NCBI GenBank assembly: GCA_015499985.1
Contig: JAAAUF010000475.1
Location: 1-31,714 of the forward strand
Source of the DNA: Haplosporangium gracile
Taxonomy: Eukaryota > Mortierellomycota > Mortierellomycetes > Mortierellales > Mortierellaceae
Length of the DNA stretch: 31,714 nt
Direction: 5' to 3'
How positions within the stretch are numbered: position 1 is the first letter of the stretch; every line of letters starts with the position of its first letter. The translations under genes were made by a program, and so were the position numbers. Under the pieces are notes generated by a model. It saw only the letters and a list, made by a program, of their open reading frames with translations, did not search any database and had not been told where the DNA came from. Of the stretch, positions 9,431-20,429 are shown piece after piece.

Positions 9431-11187
9431 ATGAGAATCTCACTCCTCGCATTGGCTGCCACAGCCATCGCAGTCGCCTCGGCTGCCCCCGCCCCCGTCA
9501 AGCGCGCTGCCAAGTCCAACGTCGTCCTCGGATACTGGGTCCCATGGGGTGATGTCCCCGTCGCGTCCCTTGACATGACCAAGTACACCCACATCAACTA
9601 GTAAGTATCTCTTACTCCATTCTGTACACTCCGACTCCTGTACTCCTGTGCAGGTCACTCGACATTTTGTATCCTTTCAATTTATGCGCTCGGACACCAC
9701 ATTTCTTTGTCCTCCCATTTCCCATTCCCATGAGCGAATCAAGGAACGGGTTCTAACCCACAAAACACATTCTTCACCCCTCCCCTTTCAATAGCGGTTT
9801 CGGTGTTACTGCCAAGCGCAACGCCCAGCCCACCGACATCTTCTTTGACCGTTACTACGACGGAAACAACATCAAGGCTCTCGTCAAGCGCGGTAACGAG
9901 TATGGTGTCCCAATTCTGATGTCCATCGGAGGCTGGACCGGTTCCCAGACTCTCTCTACCATTGCTGCCAACGCCGGTCTCCGCAAGACCTTCATTAACA
10001 ACGCTCTGGTCTTTGTCCGCAACAACACCCTCCCCGACTACGCCGACACCCCCGATGGCTGGAACATGCACGGTATCGATCTCGACTGGGAGTACCCCGG
10101 CCGTCCCGGTGCCATCTGCAACACCGTCTCACCTAACGACTCTGCCAACTACCTCGTCCTCCTCCGCGAGCTCCGTGCCCAGCTCGACTTGGAGTTCCCC
10201 AACAACCGCAAGCTTTTGACCGCCGCTGTCCGCGTCCAGCCCTTCGATGGCACCGATGGCAAGCCCATGGCTGATGTCTCCGCTTTTGCCACCTACTTCG
10301 ACTGGGTCTCCATTATGGCTTACGATATCATGGGCTCCTGGAGCGCTACCACCGGCCCCAACGCCCCCTTCAGCAACGGACCCGTCGGCAAGGCCGATCA
10401 GTACTCGTTCACCCAGGGTATTGCTGCCTGGTCTGGCGCCGGCTTCCCCCTCTCCAAGATTGTCGTCGGCACTGCCTTCTACGGTCGCTCGGTCACCACC
10501 ACGGTCAACATGAACACCCAGAGCCCCATCTCGATGTACGTCAACAAGACCAACGTCACCCCCAAGGGAGGCCCAGCTGACCGCAACGACATCAACTTTT
10601 TCTGTAACGAAGGATCGGTCTACTCTGGCATGTGGAAGTGGAAGGAGATCCGTGGCAGCATCTTGACCGGAGGTGTTACTTCCCCCACCACCGGTTGGAC
10701 CCGCTACTGGGACGATGCCACCCAGACCCCCTGGTTGTACGGCACTGCTGCCAACACCTTCATCTCTTACGATGATCCCCAGTCCTTGACCATCAAGGTC
10801 AACTATGCTAAGAACGCCGGTGTCAGGGGAGTCATGCTCTGGGACATGTCGTACGATTACAACAACGAGTTGATCAACGTCCTCCAGAACATCCACTGCA
10901 CCTCCAACTGCCCCGTCGTCACCACCGTCCCTACCCCCACCGCCACCGCCACCACTTCGGTTCCCGTCACCACCACTACCACCACCACCTCGGGCCCCGT
11001 CGTCACCACTCCTCCCACCGGTATCTGCTCCGGTGTTGCCGCCTGGAACAGCGCCACCGTCTACGGCACCTCTGGTACCAAGGTCACCTATTCCGGCCAC
11101 CTCTTCACCAACTCCTGGTGGACCCAGAACGAGACCCCCGCTGTTGGCAACACCTGGGGTGTCTGGAAGGATGGCGGTGCCTGCTAA
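9431..11187 (+). CDS. Secreted GH18 chitinase with C-terminal CBM5/12
   Basis: Two exons (9431-9600 and 9795-11187) give 520 aa. Residues 1 to about 19 are a signal peptide ending in an Ala-rich stretch; a Kex2-like Lys-Arg follows soon after. The catalytic domain reads YTHINYGF, SIGGW and then HGIDLDWEYPG, with catalytic Glu156 and Asp152/Asp154, the core of the GH18 DxxDxDxE motif. The first Asp of that motif is His149 here. Further GH18 landmarks are MAYDIMG and the late barrel strand GVMLWDMSYD. A Thr/Pro/Ser linker (about 427-465) leads to a roughly 53-residue module (468-520) with AWNSATVY, conserved Trp pairs and terminal Cys, matching CBM5/12 chitin-binding domains. It hydrolyses beta-1,4-linked GlcNAc in chitin by substrate assistance, in the wall or medium. 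No GPI signal is seen, so it is probably released. Codon third positions are very C-rich, suggesting high expression. Confidence 0.97.
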
Positions 11188-11558
11188 ATTCTCCTAATCC
11201 GAGGATTCTTCTTGTAGCACTCTTGCCATTGAGCTGGAACTCATTATCCTTATACATACAATTTCTGTACAACTACTATCATTTTTCCTTGCCTGCGGCA
11301 ACGAACATACAAAGATACACCGCCCTTCTCTATACATCAATAAAAAAAACAACTTTACGTCGCTGGGCGACCCTTTCACATTAAAACACTGCCGCATAAA
11401 GATGTTTCAAAAAAAATGGCTCGTGGGTTTTAAGTAAGTACTATGAACAATCATTTTAAATAAAAAGATACATACGTTTTTTTTTTTCTTTTTTCGTCTC
11501 AAGAAAGCCAAGGAACAAAAAAAAAAGCTTTCATAAACTGTGCCCCCCTATTACAAGA
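11188..11558. other. Convergent 3' region of chitinase and cysteine-rich gene
   Basis: A 371-bp A/T-rich interval between two gene ends. It contains the chitinase polyadenylation hexamer and several homopolymer runs; no gene is seen. Confidence 0.5.
11339..11344 (+). terminator. Polyadenylation signal of the chitinase gene
   Basis: AATAAA 152 nt after the chitinase stop codon, followed by an A-run. Confidence 0.45.
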
Positions 11559-12735
11559 TTACGCGTCAAAGACGATAGTGGCGGCAGCCATGACGGCGGT
11601 AAAGAGAACAGAGGCCTGGCGGACCGAGCCAGCGCTTCGGTCACCGCCAAAGCCAATGTTTGTGGGAGAGCTTCCAAAGCCGGTGGTAGCGGTAGTGACG
11701 ACGCAAGTGCTTCCAGGCCTGCACGACATTCCTCTGGAGCAGCAGTAGACTCCTATTGAAAAATTCAAGTGTGTCAGTGTCGGGAACATGGAGTTGTGAA
11801 GTCGATATGAGCGAGGCTTATTTGTTTGTTATTGGTGTCTTTGATTGTGTTTGCAATGTGAAAACTTTTTCATTGATAATGAGATGTGCAGGCCGGGAAT
11901 AGGGTGAGCAGGAGAAGGAGGTCAAGGATGGAAAAGAGAAAGAAGGAAAGAAAAAAAAAAGGAAAGAAAGAGGGAAGAAAAGAAACTTATCACCACAGTC
12001 GACGGGCATATCAGTCATGCATGCACAGTACTCGCCGGTCTTGTCACATCCGTTGGAGCAACAGTCAGTTCAGCACATAGTTTGGCCGACAAGTTTCCAT
12101 CGATAGTGCAGCTGTTGTACTATAGACAAAGAAAGGAGAGCGTATACGTCAGTCAATGAGTTTCTACGCGGCGTTTCGTCCAGCTATATTAAAAAAAGGC
12201 ACCAGTATTTGGAAGAACCTTGGATTGAGGAGGCGAACGAGGATGGTGAAAAGAGTGGACTTACAGGGCAGCACTTGGTACCAACACTGCAGATATAGGG
12301 AACTCTGCTGTCACAGCAAAGGCGGGCCTCGAGGGAACAATGGATCCCAGCAGGGCAGCAACACCACCAGCGGCAGTAAAAGAACTTAGGGGATTAAAGG
12401 AAAAAACGATAGACGAAGGGTCAGTTCCTGCGTGAGGTAGTTGCGACAGTTGGCACCACCTCTACCTAGTTTTTTTTTAATCTTGACTTACGTGCAGAAA
12501 CTGTAGCCAGGGTCGCAGGTTCCGATGACTCTCTTCTCAAGACCAGTGTCAGCAGAAGGGTAAGGACCCTCGGCCAGCATCATGAGAGGGTTGTATCCAG
12601 TGACCTTGAAAGGGTTGGTGGCCATGGATCTCTTGTCGTAGTGGGTGATACCCTCCTGAGCCTGGACTGAATCAGGATGGTCAAGGCTGCGACGGCGGCA
12701 GCGAGGAATGTGGCGACTTTGGTGAATGAACGCAT
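11559..12735 (-). pseudogene. Multi-exon cysteine-rich secretory protein, frame-disrupted
   Basis: Four exons are recognisable: 12735-12492, about 12384-12265, 12119-11994 and 11752-11559. The ATG at 12735 opens a good signal peptide (MRSFTKVATFL then Ala-rich). The mature part lies in the frame shifted by minus one and includes Kex2-like sites (HYDKR, GLEKR) before the first cysteine motif, CDPGYSFC. Later exons encode CC-doublet modules: CCDSRVPYIC, CCSNGCDKTGEYCAC and YCCSRGMSCRPGSTC. The protein ends in a short hydrophobic tail that could be a GPI signal. Phases across introns 2 and 3 agree, but exon 1 changes frame right after the signal peptide and exon 3 changes frame (with an in-frame TGA) before CCSNGC. 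Exon 2 also appears to need a change, although its 5' boundary is uncertain. Each shift equals one missing base. Function is unknown; it has the look of a cell-surface or secreted effector-like protein. Sequencing error or unusual decoding is not excluded. Confidence 0.6.
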
Positions 12736-12885
12736 TAGGAGGATAGGGAAGGAGGGAGGAGGAGGGTGGATATAAGTCGGAAGGTGGGAAGGGAGACAAA
12801 TGAAGAAGGAAAGGAAATCAAGAAGTACAAAAGAACGGAAAAAAACAGAAAGAAAAAAAATGAGAACCGGAATCAACATGGGGAC

Positions 12886-12891
12886 TTTATA
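12886..12891 (-). promoter_or_regulatory. TATA box of the cysteine-rich gene
   Basis: TATAAA on the minus strand, 151 bp upstream of the ATG, the same distance as in the neighbouring chitinase gene. The promoter thus looks preserved even though the frame is broken. Confidence 0.45.
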
Positions 12892-14100
12892 TGCTGCAAT
12901 TTGTTCCCTACACTTTTTTGTTCCGCGAGATCCCAGCAATGTGAGCAAACAGGCACTCTCACACAGACAAAAGCACTACATGTCGTTTCTTTTCTTCCTC
13001 CGCAACTGCATATAAAACACTTAGGTACATATAGCCCATCATTGCCTCAGCATGTAAATGGGTCTATGTACAAGTGAGAGAAGGGCGGACAATGCTGTTT
13101 ACACTAAGCATAGAACGGCACTTTTGGTGTTTGTGCGTTTTGTTGTATTTGAATTTTTTTTTGCCATGAAATATCAAGCGGACGTCGCTGGTTTTCTTCG
13201 TGCCGCAGCCCTCTTTGTTCGCATCCAAGAAAACGCGTCTACTACTAATGTTGTCTCACTTCTGTATTTACTATCGTAATTAAGCCCTAGATGATATTTC
13301 GTTTTGTGATTCATCATGTCTGGGAGCTTGATGCATATTTCCAAGTGAAATGTCTTATTTATGTTACCCTTGTTATGTTCGTGTCAGTTAACAGATAGAA
13401 AAGCCTTTGCCGGCTCCATTTCATGCATTGGGACAGCAGTTGTGATCCATCTGCATTCGGGACAATATTACTCGGAGGATGTCGCTCAAAGTGAGAGCGT
13501 GCAGAAGATATCACACTGTGGAGCTCTAACTGACACATGGCACAGAGCCGTAGCACACTATTTTTACCCCAGACACTCGAAAATGCCTTCTTTAGGTAGA
13601 GAAGGTTAAGGGGTCTTCTATGGCTAAGCCACCGTTGTTTTCTCGTCTCATCCAAGGACGGGGGTTTTTTCTTTCCCTTTTTCTTTTCCTTCTCCAACAA
13701 CCATCCACCACATACGCAGCTCCACACACCAGTCCACATCAAAAGCACAGCAACCCCGGCCCACCGCTTCCTCTTTCTTCTCACTCTTTTCTCTTGACAG
13801 AAAAAACAACCTCCTCCCGCTCCTTCCCAACCCCAAGCATTCTTATGCCTTGTTTCCACCCAGCAATCACTGATTCGCCTCACTCTTTTAAAAAAAACCA
13901 CATCTTAGTTGTCTCTTCCTGAAAGACCATACAGCTATTGTCTTCGTTCGACCTTATTGAACCTCTCTTTCAACACCTTTCACCCCCCACCCCTTTTGCC
14001 CAAAACGTCGCATTCACCAGATACTCGTATCCTCGCCAGAAGACTCGACACCACTATAGCTTAACTCCCACTTTCAATCAACTTCAACTACCCACCCAAC
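12892..14100. other. Intergenic region upstream of eIF5
   Basis: About 1.2 kb between divergent promoters. No exon-like coding potential is convincing on either strand. The last 450 bp before the eIF5 ATG become strongly C/T-rich, a probable eIF5 promoter and leader. No clear TATA box is seen for eIF5, which is common for housekeeping genes. Confidence 0.45.
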
Positions 14101-15817
14101 ATGGCTAATCTCAACATTGGAGGTCAAAGCGACGATGCTTTCTACCGTTACAAGATGCCCAAGCTGGTCTCGAAGGTAAAGCCCACTTTTTGCTTTTTTT
14201 CTATGTCACATTGAGTCAGAAGCGAGTCTCTTTCATATTTTTCTTTTGTGTACATACATGTATTTTGTGGGTTTTTACGGGCTCTCTTTCCTTCGCTGCA
14301 GATTCTTGAGATGAAGCAACTATGAGCAGATCTATGTCGTGTTGTTTTTCTTCTGCGCCAATGACTCTTTTTTTACTGCGGGAAGGTTTTTTTTGTTGCA
14401 CTCCTATGACCTGGTTGACTAATCAGCACACCCTTTGTATTTGCAACCTACTTTTTTTTCCTATTACGTAGATCGAGGGCAAGGGCAACGGAATCAAGAC
14501 TGTGATCCCCAACATGGCCGACATTGCTCGTGCGCTCAGCCGTCCCACTGCCTGTAGGTGGTGACTATAAGTCGATCGTGGTGAACGTTGTTTGCCAGTG
14601 GCAGGAAACCACACGCGGTATAAACAATGGGAATTGGGACTAATACGCGCTGCTGTTTGAATGTTCATGATAATTAGACCCCACCAAGTACTTTGGTTGC
14701 GAGCTCGGTGCTCAGGTCAAGATTGACGAAAAGACCGACCGCTACATTGTCAACGGTGCCCATGATGCTACCAAGTTGCAGACGTTGTTGAACGGATTTA
14801 TCCAAAAGTTCGTCCTCTGCCCCTCGTGCGGTAACCCCGAGACGGACATCATTGTCGACAAGGCTGGCTTGATCCAGATGTACTGCAACGCCTGTGGTCG
14901 TCGCAACAAGGGCGAGAACATCCACAAGTTGGCCACCTACATTGTCAAGAACCCCCCTGTCAACAACGCCTATGGAAAGAAGGGCAAGGCTGACAAGGCT
15001 GACAAGAAGAGCAAGAAGAACGGCGCCTCGACTCCTGAGGAGGAAGAGGAGGAAGATCGGGATGACGACTTCACCAAGAAGATCAAGGAGGAGGCTGCTG
15101 CTATCCCCGATGCCGACAACTTCAAGTCTGCTTTGGGCGATGACTGGTCTGTCGACACCTCGGCTGAGGGTGCCGCTGCTCGCATGAAAGAGTTAGAGGG
15201 CAGCGTCAAGACCCAGATGACCTTGGACGACGACGAGGATGAGGAGGATGGCGAAAACCCCTATGAGCTCTTTGGCATTTACTTGGAGGAGGCCCCCAAG
15301 GCCACTGATGCCGAGATTATCGCCAAGGCTGAGGAGCTCGGAATCACCGGCAAGTCCCGTGCTGTCACTGTTCTGATTCAATGCATCTTTACCGACGATA
15401 TGTCCCGTGAGATCAAGGCTCGCACCCCTCTCTTGCGCAAGGTATGCTCTTCTCCATGTTTTTATTTCATCTATGTTGTGTGAGGTCATCTAATACCTTG
15501 AATACTAATGTCGATTCATTATAATTTGAATGTAATAGTTTGTCACCACTGAGAAGGACCAGAAGGCTTTGCTTGGAGGCATGGAGCGTGTCTTGATCAC
15601 TTCCAAGACCTTGATGTTGAAGGCTCCTCACGTCTTGAAGGCTTTCTACGACAACGATATTGTCGAGGAGGAGATCATCTTGAAGTGGGGTGAGAAGCCC
15701 AGTAAGAAGTACGTCAGCCGTGATGAGGCCAAGGATGTCCATGCTCGTGTTGAGCCCTTCCTCCGCTGGTTGGCCGAGGCTGAGAGCGACTCTGAGGAGG
15801 AGTCTGACGAGGAGTAA
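14101..15817 (+). CDS. TIF5: Translation initiation factor eIF5
   Basis: Four exons (14101-14175, 14472-14553, 14678-15441, 15539-15817) close in phase to give 399 aa, near the 405 aa of yeast eIF5. The N-terminal domain carries [12 protein letters not shown] with Arg16, the equivalent of the yeast arginine finger that activates eIF2 GTPase. It continues with [13 protein letters not shown] and the zinc ribbon CPSC...CNAC (Cys100, 103, 122, 125). A Lys-rich and then acidic linker (about 155-180) follows. The C-terminal W2/HEAT domain ends with the acidic-aromatic box [16 protein letters not shown], which binds eIF2-beta and eIF3. In the 43S/48S complex eIF5 promotes GTP hydrolysis at start-codon recognition. 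The gene converges on the SET/MYND gene with only 164 bp between stop codons. Assignment is secure. Confidence 0.98.
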
Positions 15818-15957
15818 GCAAGCAAAGCAAGCAACCGGATAGCAACCTTTTCGCTACCAGGAAGTTGCAGGTCACATTTTTTTTCTTTTTCTTTTCTCGT
15901 TATCAATGCCCCAAATTGGTCGTAATTTGCCTTCGCTGCAAAGTGCAATTAAATACT

Positions 15958-15963
15958 TTTATT
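15958..15963 (-). terminator. Polyadenylation signal of the SET/MYND gene
   Basis: AATAAA on the minus strand only 18 nt after the SET/MYND stop codon. Cleavage just beyond it would make the two convergent transcripts of this locus meet or overlap. Confidence 0.35.
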
Positions 15964-15981
15964 TAGTGGAAAAAAATGCTA

Positions 15982-17868
15982 TCACTTGCGCTTGGGTTTT
16001 GCTTTTGGTTGGCCACCCTTTTTCTTGATGGGCTTTGAGACTTTTGGTGCACCCGATTTTTCTTCTCGGAGGCATCGTTCGCAGCAGCAGTGGAAATGGT
16101 AGTCGGAAAGGAGTGCCAGGCGGCGTGCTTGGAGAGGCATCTCGGTGTCGATGTATGAGATTGTGATGTCTTTGCCTTTTGTTGGTTTATAAAGGAGGAG
16201 GAGTAGAACAATTAATTAGTGAAGGATAGGTTTGCGGAGCAAACTCTGCTGACGTTACACGATGACAAAAAAAACTGGAAAGAAGCGTAGGAGGAGTTTA
16301 CCTTTTGGAATTTCGCAAATCGAGAAAAAGGTCATCATCCGGAACTCCCCTACCCGAGAATCGTACGGATCTTCTACCGTGGCCAGCGTAGTCGTTTCAG
16401 ATCCATCTTCCTCCACTTCATTTGGTGTCGCTGTTCCTGTTCCCGATTCGGCAGGTGTCGACGTGCCGGTCTCGCTCTCTGAACCCGATGTCGATAATGA
16501 AGAAACTGAAGGTACTTGTTTCTTACTGATCTCTTCTTGTTCAATAAGTCCCAAGACGGCGTCTCCTGTTACTTCGTCTGTCGATCCGTCTGCCTGTACT
16601 GCTGTTGTGTTGCATTCACATGAGTGGTTGAAGAACGATGCTATCGGATAAATGGCTATTAATCATGTAACACACACAACAGAATGGTCAAATGTTAGTC
16701 CTGTGGTTTTTTTCCGAACACGAAAGCAAACATGGTCGCATGTCTAGCGATTTTAAAGAGTCACATTCTTCGTTACCTCGGCCGAAGCAGACATGTTTTT
16801 TCTTAGTGCGATCAAACATCCCAAAGGCATTACTCTCCAGCGCACTGATCAATCGCTTAACATCAAGACTGGTCAGAGTATGCAAAGCACCACCGGGCTC
16901 GGACGTTATCTCGGTCAGACCTGCCATCTCGAGGAGCGAAAGGACGATCTGCGATTGTTTGTTCCAATCCTTTTGGTCCTCATCGTCCCAGTCCTCGAAA
17001 TGCGATTGGAGTCGGAGGACGTCATAAAAGTTGTTCTCGACTGGTTCTTGGATCCGGTTCTTGTCCTGTTTCTGGTCCAGGAGAACATCCGATGAAGGTA
17101 CCGGTGGTGATTGTGGTAGCTGTGGTGGTTGTGGCGATTGTGGTATCAATGGCGTGCTAGGTGTCGTTGTTGTGGACGAAAGGGCTGTTTCCTCGAGGAG
17201 TTTGGTGACCGCTTCCATCGCAATGCCATCAGCATCCGTCGTCCCTGTCTCTAACTTCAGCTCCTGCTCCTGCTCCTTTTCCTGCTGCTCCCGCCTCTCC
17301 AAAGCCTTGTGACTCTGATATGCCGTCGGAATCCCCTGTCTCTCCCTCCAATGGCCCATCAAAACCTGCACCAACAGCTTAATAATACTCTTGGTATGTC
17401 GATCCGAATTCCAAGTGGCTAGTTTCCTTAAAGTCCTGCACACTTTCAAATGACACCCCATGGTGGGATCCATGGCAACGGCCTTGCAGGCGAGGGAACA
17501 GAAATAGACTTGGTCGCAGTCTTGGCATCGGTGGGTGAACGAGCCGCGGTTATGGTAGAGGAGACAGACTTGACACATTCGTTTTTTGTAGTTGTCGAAT
17601 ACTTCTGCCGCGTATGGGATCGCCTATTTTATGAAGAGTGTTTAAAAAAAAAAAATTAGTGCAGGGTTACTGAAACATATTCCTACCATGTTCGCTGAAT
17701 GAGGACGAGTGTGGGGTGAGTGAATGGTGGAGGAAAGATGTGTACCCTGAGGAGACCCTCACCTTGAGGAATGTCACGCGAGGCGACGGCATGGTTCCCG
17801 AGTTGGGGGCTGTTCTCGACCGTGATCGGGTAGTCCTCGTTCCTGCAGACAGTGTTGATGTGTTCCAT
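15982..17868 (-). CDS. SMYD-like SET and MYND domain protein (lysine methyltransferase)
   Basis: Four exons (17868-17746, 17623-16777, 16655-16302, 16175-15982) join in phase to 505 aa. The split SET domain starts at residues 18-50 (GNHAVASRDIPQGEG). A MYND zinc finger follows at residues 58-103 (CQVC, CQDC, YFCSLAC, CHLKVC). The SET core resumes with RAIYPIASFFNHSCECN (333-336 is the AdoMet-binding NHSC) and ISYID (Tyr449), then post-SET cysteines CCCERC. Family members transfer methyl from AdoMet to lysine in histones or other proteins; the target here is unknown. Two oddities are a long Gln/Glu- and Pro-rich linker after MYND (about 150-225) and an insertion of roughly 85 residues, rich in Ser/Thr/Gly/Glu, between NHSC and the ISYID motif. 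The C-terminus is very basic. The ATG lies only 139 bp after the upstream gene's stop. Ordering of motifs makes the family secure. Confidence 0.92.
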
Positions 17869-17921
17869 GATCAAAGGCGAAAGCAAGAAAAAAGAAAAGG
17901 AGTACAGTACAATAGCCAAAG

Positions 17922-17927
17922 TTTATT
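17922..17927 (-). terminator. Polyadenylation signal of the 642-aa gene
   Basis: AATAAA on the minus strand, 80 nt past the stop codon of the upstream gene and only 54 nt before the SET/MYND ATG. Confidence 0.4.
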
Positions 17928-18006
17928 TCGTAAAAACAACAAGCCACGAGTATGGTACAAAAATTACTACAGCAAAGAACAAAAATCGAAACCAACGTTT
18001 CTCTGC

Positions 18007-20373
18007 TTAGGCGGGTGTCTGAGTGGGAGAACCATTGGCAGGAGGCGTAGCCCCCATCGTGGCGACAGAGGCAGAAGCAGAAGCAGAAGCAGAAGCAGCA
18101 CGTGCGGCATGGCCTCGGCCGATCAGCTCAGCAATACTCGAGGGAGCCGGAGACAAAGATCGACCCATGGACTCGTGGTTCCAACCACCGGTTGTTGAGA
18201 GCACCGATCCAGATCGCGATCGCCCCAGGAGACTATATTGGCGTTCTTGCGCTTGCGCAGCCTGACTCTCAAACGCTGCAATCACAGAATATGCTTGGCC
18301 AGTTGGTACCAGGGGCACCACAACCTCCTCCTTGACATCCATATGACCCTTTTCAACATCCTTCCAGAACGGAAGCAATTCGCCGACCGTTTTGAGACCT
18401 GCCGCGAATCGGTGTTTAAAAATCGATTTGATATATCCCTGATCAGCCGTCCTCTGCTGACGAGTTCGATCTGCTCGCTTCTCGTCCACAAAGTCGGCAA
18501 TAGACTTTGGTGAGACTGACTCTGAGGACCAAGCAGACGTTGATCCGGCTCTGAGCGTCAACCCGACAGGGTAGGGCGATACCGAGCGTCTCGCAGCGCT
18601 GATACGACTATCGAAACCAGGAGAAGATCCACGCCAGGAGCGCTAATAGTAGTGAAGGGTGAATGCATCAATGAGTATTGATGTAATACTAAACCTGAAA
18701 ACGGACAAGGCGCCTGGGAAGAGTAGCAAGACTTACAGTTCTCGAGGACATCGTTCTCGAGGGCATCGATGGAGAGTACAGCTCTTGGCTGGCTGAATCT
18801 GGTGTTTCCTGGACTCGTAGTCGATGCAGAGCAACGCATCGCAAGAGAACAAAGTCCCTAATAAGCAGGCGTGAAAGGTAAATCAAACGTGTGAGATGAG
18901 GGTCATGCAAAAAATTATGCTTACAGCATCGATCATTTTCTCACTGAGGAAAACGGCATGCTTGCACTATGTAGTACCTTGACCACTTGGGCTTGCCTTC
19001 TGTAGCGACTTCCTGCTTGGCAAGGAACCGATCGACAACTTGTCCGAGTTCTGATTCTGTCATGTTTTCTCCATGAAGCTCATCGTAAAGATCCTCCAGC
19101 ATCTTCCAGTCCTGTTTCCTCCAAAAGGTAGGTGCACTTTCTGCCCAGGTAAGATGTGAAGGCGCACCTGAACCGCCCGAGCTGGTTCTCTCCGAGCCTT
19201 CGGTACTCTGAGCCATGGGTGGCGTGACCCAAACGGATGGCGATGATGAGAGACTTGGAGAGAAAGACCGTGGTCTGAGCAAACTACAGGAGGTAATGCC
19301 GTCTGCTCCGTGTGATCCTGAGGGTGAGAGTAAGAGCGCAATCCGCTTTGACGGGTGTGGATCGACGGTGTGCAAGAGTCGTTGCGAAGGAGAGAGTTCC
19401 CAGTGTCGTGGTCGCTTGTTTCCAGAGCGTGTTGGCGATGCGCAATCAGCGCTGTCGTCGTCGGTATTGTACTGATGTGATGACTCGCGCTGGCTGATTT
19501 GGAGGCTGTTGATCGTCTCGTCATTCTCATCCGTCTCAAGACCCGACATCGCATCATGAAAGTCCTCCGTCTCTTCGTCATCGTCTCCTCCAGACATCTC
19601 CATGTCGACATTCTTGATGCTTGACCCGGACGACGTCGAGCGAAGGTGAGTTTCAGCGGAGAGATATCTTGACAAAGGATCACGCTCTGTCAAGCCGCAG
19701 TGATCGTCTGTCATCATGTAGTCGTCCTGAGCATCACTATCATCATCATTATCACCCTGGTCTTTCTTCCTGGCCTGCGGCGTGGGAGTCGAGCCGGCCA
19801 TCTGTAGTGCGTTTGGTTCTAGTCTAAGGAAGGAAAAAAGAGGGTTCGGTTTGATGTAAGAATAAGGTACCCCACTCCTCTGCTGTAGCACGTCAGCTTG
19901 TAAATAGTAACCGGGAAAACAAGGTGCAATACCTTGCTGGCGTGGCTCTTGGAGTGACTAGGTGGACATGTTCCGAGGTCGTCGTTTTTGTCGTAATGAT
20001 AGTTTTTGTCACAACCGAAGACATTTTGACTGACACACCTTGGTTCTCCATGTCCTGTGGTTCCTCTTGTTCTTTCTTTACTTCCTGTGCGGTCTGAGTA
20101 GTAAGACTATCGTGTTCCACCTCTGGGTGTCCGCTGCGGGTGTCGTTGTCTTCAAAAGGGACGAGAATAGTGCAGTATCTCAAGTCATACACTCGCTTCC
20201 ATTCTTCTTCTGAGGTGCCTTCAGCGGTGTAGAACTCGTCTACAACAAAAATGGGGCCATGAAGGACAAATGACGTGTCGTTTATTAGCCAATGCATTCA
20301 GGTTAGACTAAAGGATGGCATGGAGACATGGCAGAAGGGAAAAGGCGAGCTTACCGAGATTTGAATTTGCCAT
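18007..20373 (-). CDS. Unidentified 642-aa low-complexity protein
   Basis: Five exons (20373-20355, 20239-19933, 19823-18978, 18857-18737, 18642-18007) close in phase; the first encodes only MANSNL plus one base. I do not recognise the family. Three parts look folded. Residues 7-35 read DEFYTAEGTSEEEW and YDLRYCTILVPFED. A central block near 355-430 contains FWRKQDWKMLEDLYDEL, then VVDRFLAKQ, KPKWSRD and LLRCVALHRLR. A C-terminal block contains ADFVDEKRADRTRQQR and YIKSIFKHRFAAGLKTVGELLPFW. Between them are acidic and Ser-rich stretches, basic patches (KRPRHW) that could be nuclear signals, and possible phosphosites. The tail has a (Ala-Ser)n run from a GCAGAA hexanucleotide repeat. There is no signal peptide or membrane segment. 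A regulatory nuclear or cytoskeletal role would be a guess. The gene model is better supported than any function. Confidence 0.75.
18071..18100. repeat. GCAGAA hexanucleotide repeat in coding sequence
   Basis: Four perfect GCAGAA units and a degenerate fifth. On the minus coding strand this gives alternating Ala-Ser near the C-terminus of the 642-aa protein. Length may vary between strains. Confidence 0.8.
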
Positions 20374-20429
20374 GTATGTCGTTTCGTTCTCCTTTCTCAG
20401 ACAATGAGACAGTGGATGGAGAGATGAGA

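Noticed and set aside
10129..11100. 323-aa Gly/Val/Asp-rich open frame antisense to the chitinase
   Set aside because: It is a by-product of the C-rich third positions of the chitinase codons on the other strand.
13011..13017. TATAAAA on the plus strand
   Set aside because: No gene starts within a sensible distance downstream; eIF5 begins more than 1 kb away.
13359..13901. 180-aa minus-strand open frame upstream of eIF5
   Set aside because: Low-complexity Lys/Arg/Trp composition, no domain pattern, and it lies in the eIF5 promoter and leader.
17690..17700. Possible 8-nt micro-exon (CGAACATG between CAG and GTAGG) in intron 1 of the SET/MYND gene
   Set aside because: Direct joining of 17746 to 17623 gives a phase-0 junction that restores the family sequence; the micro-exon would shift the frame.
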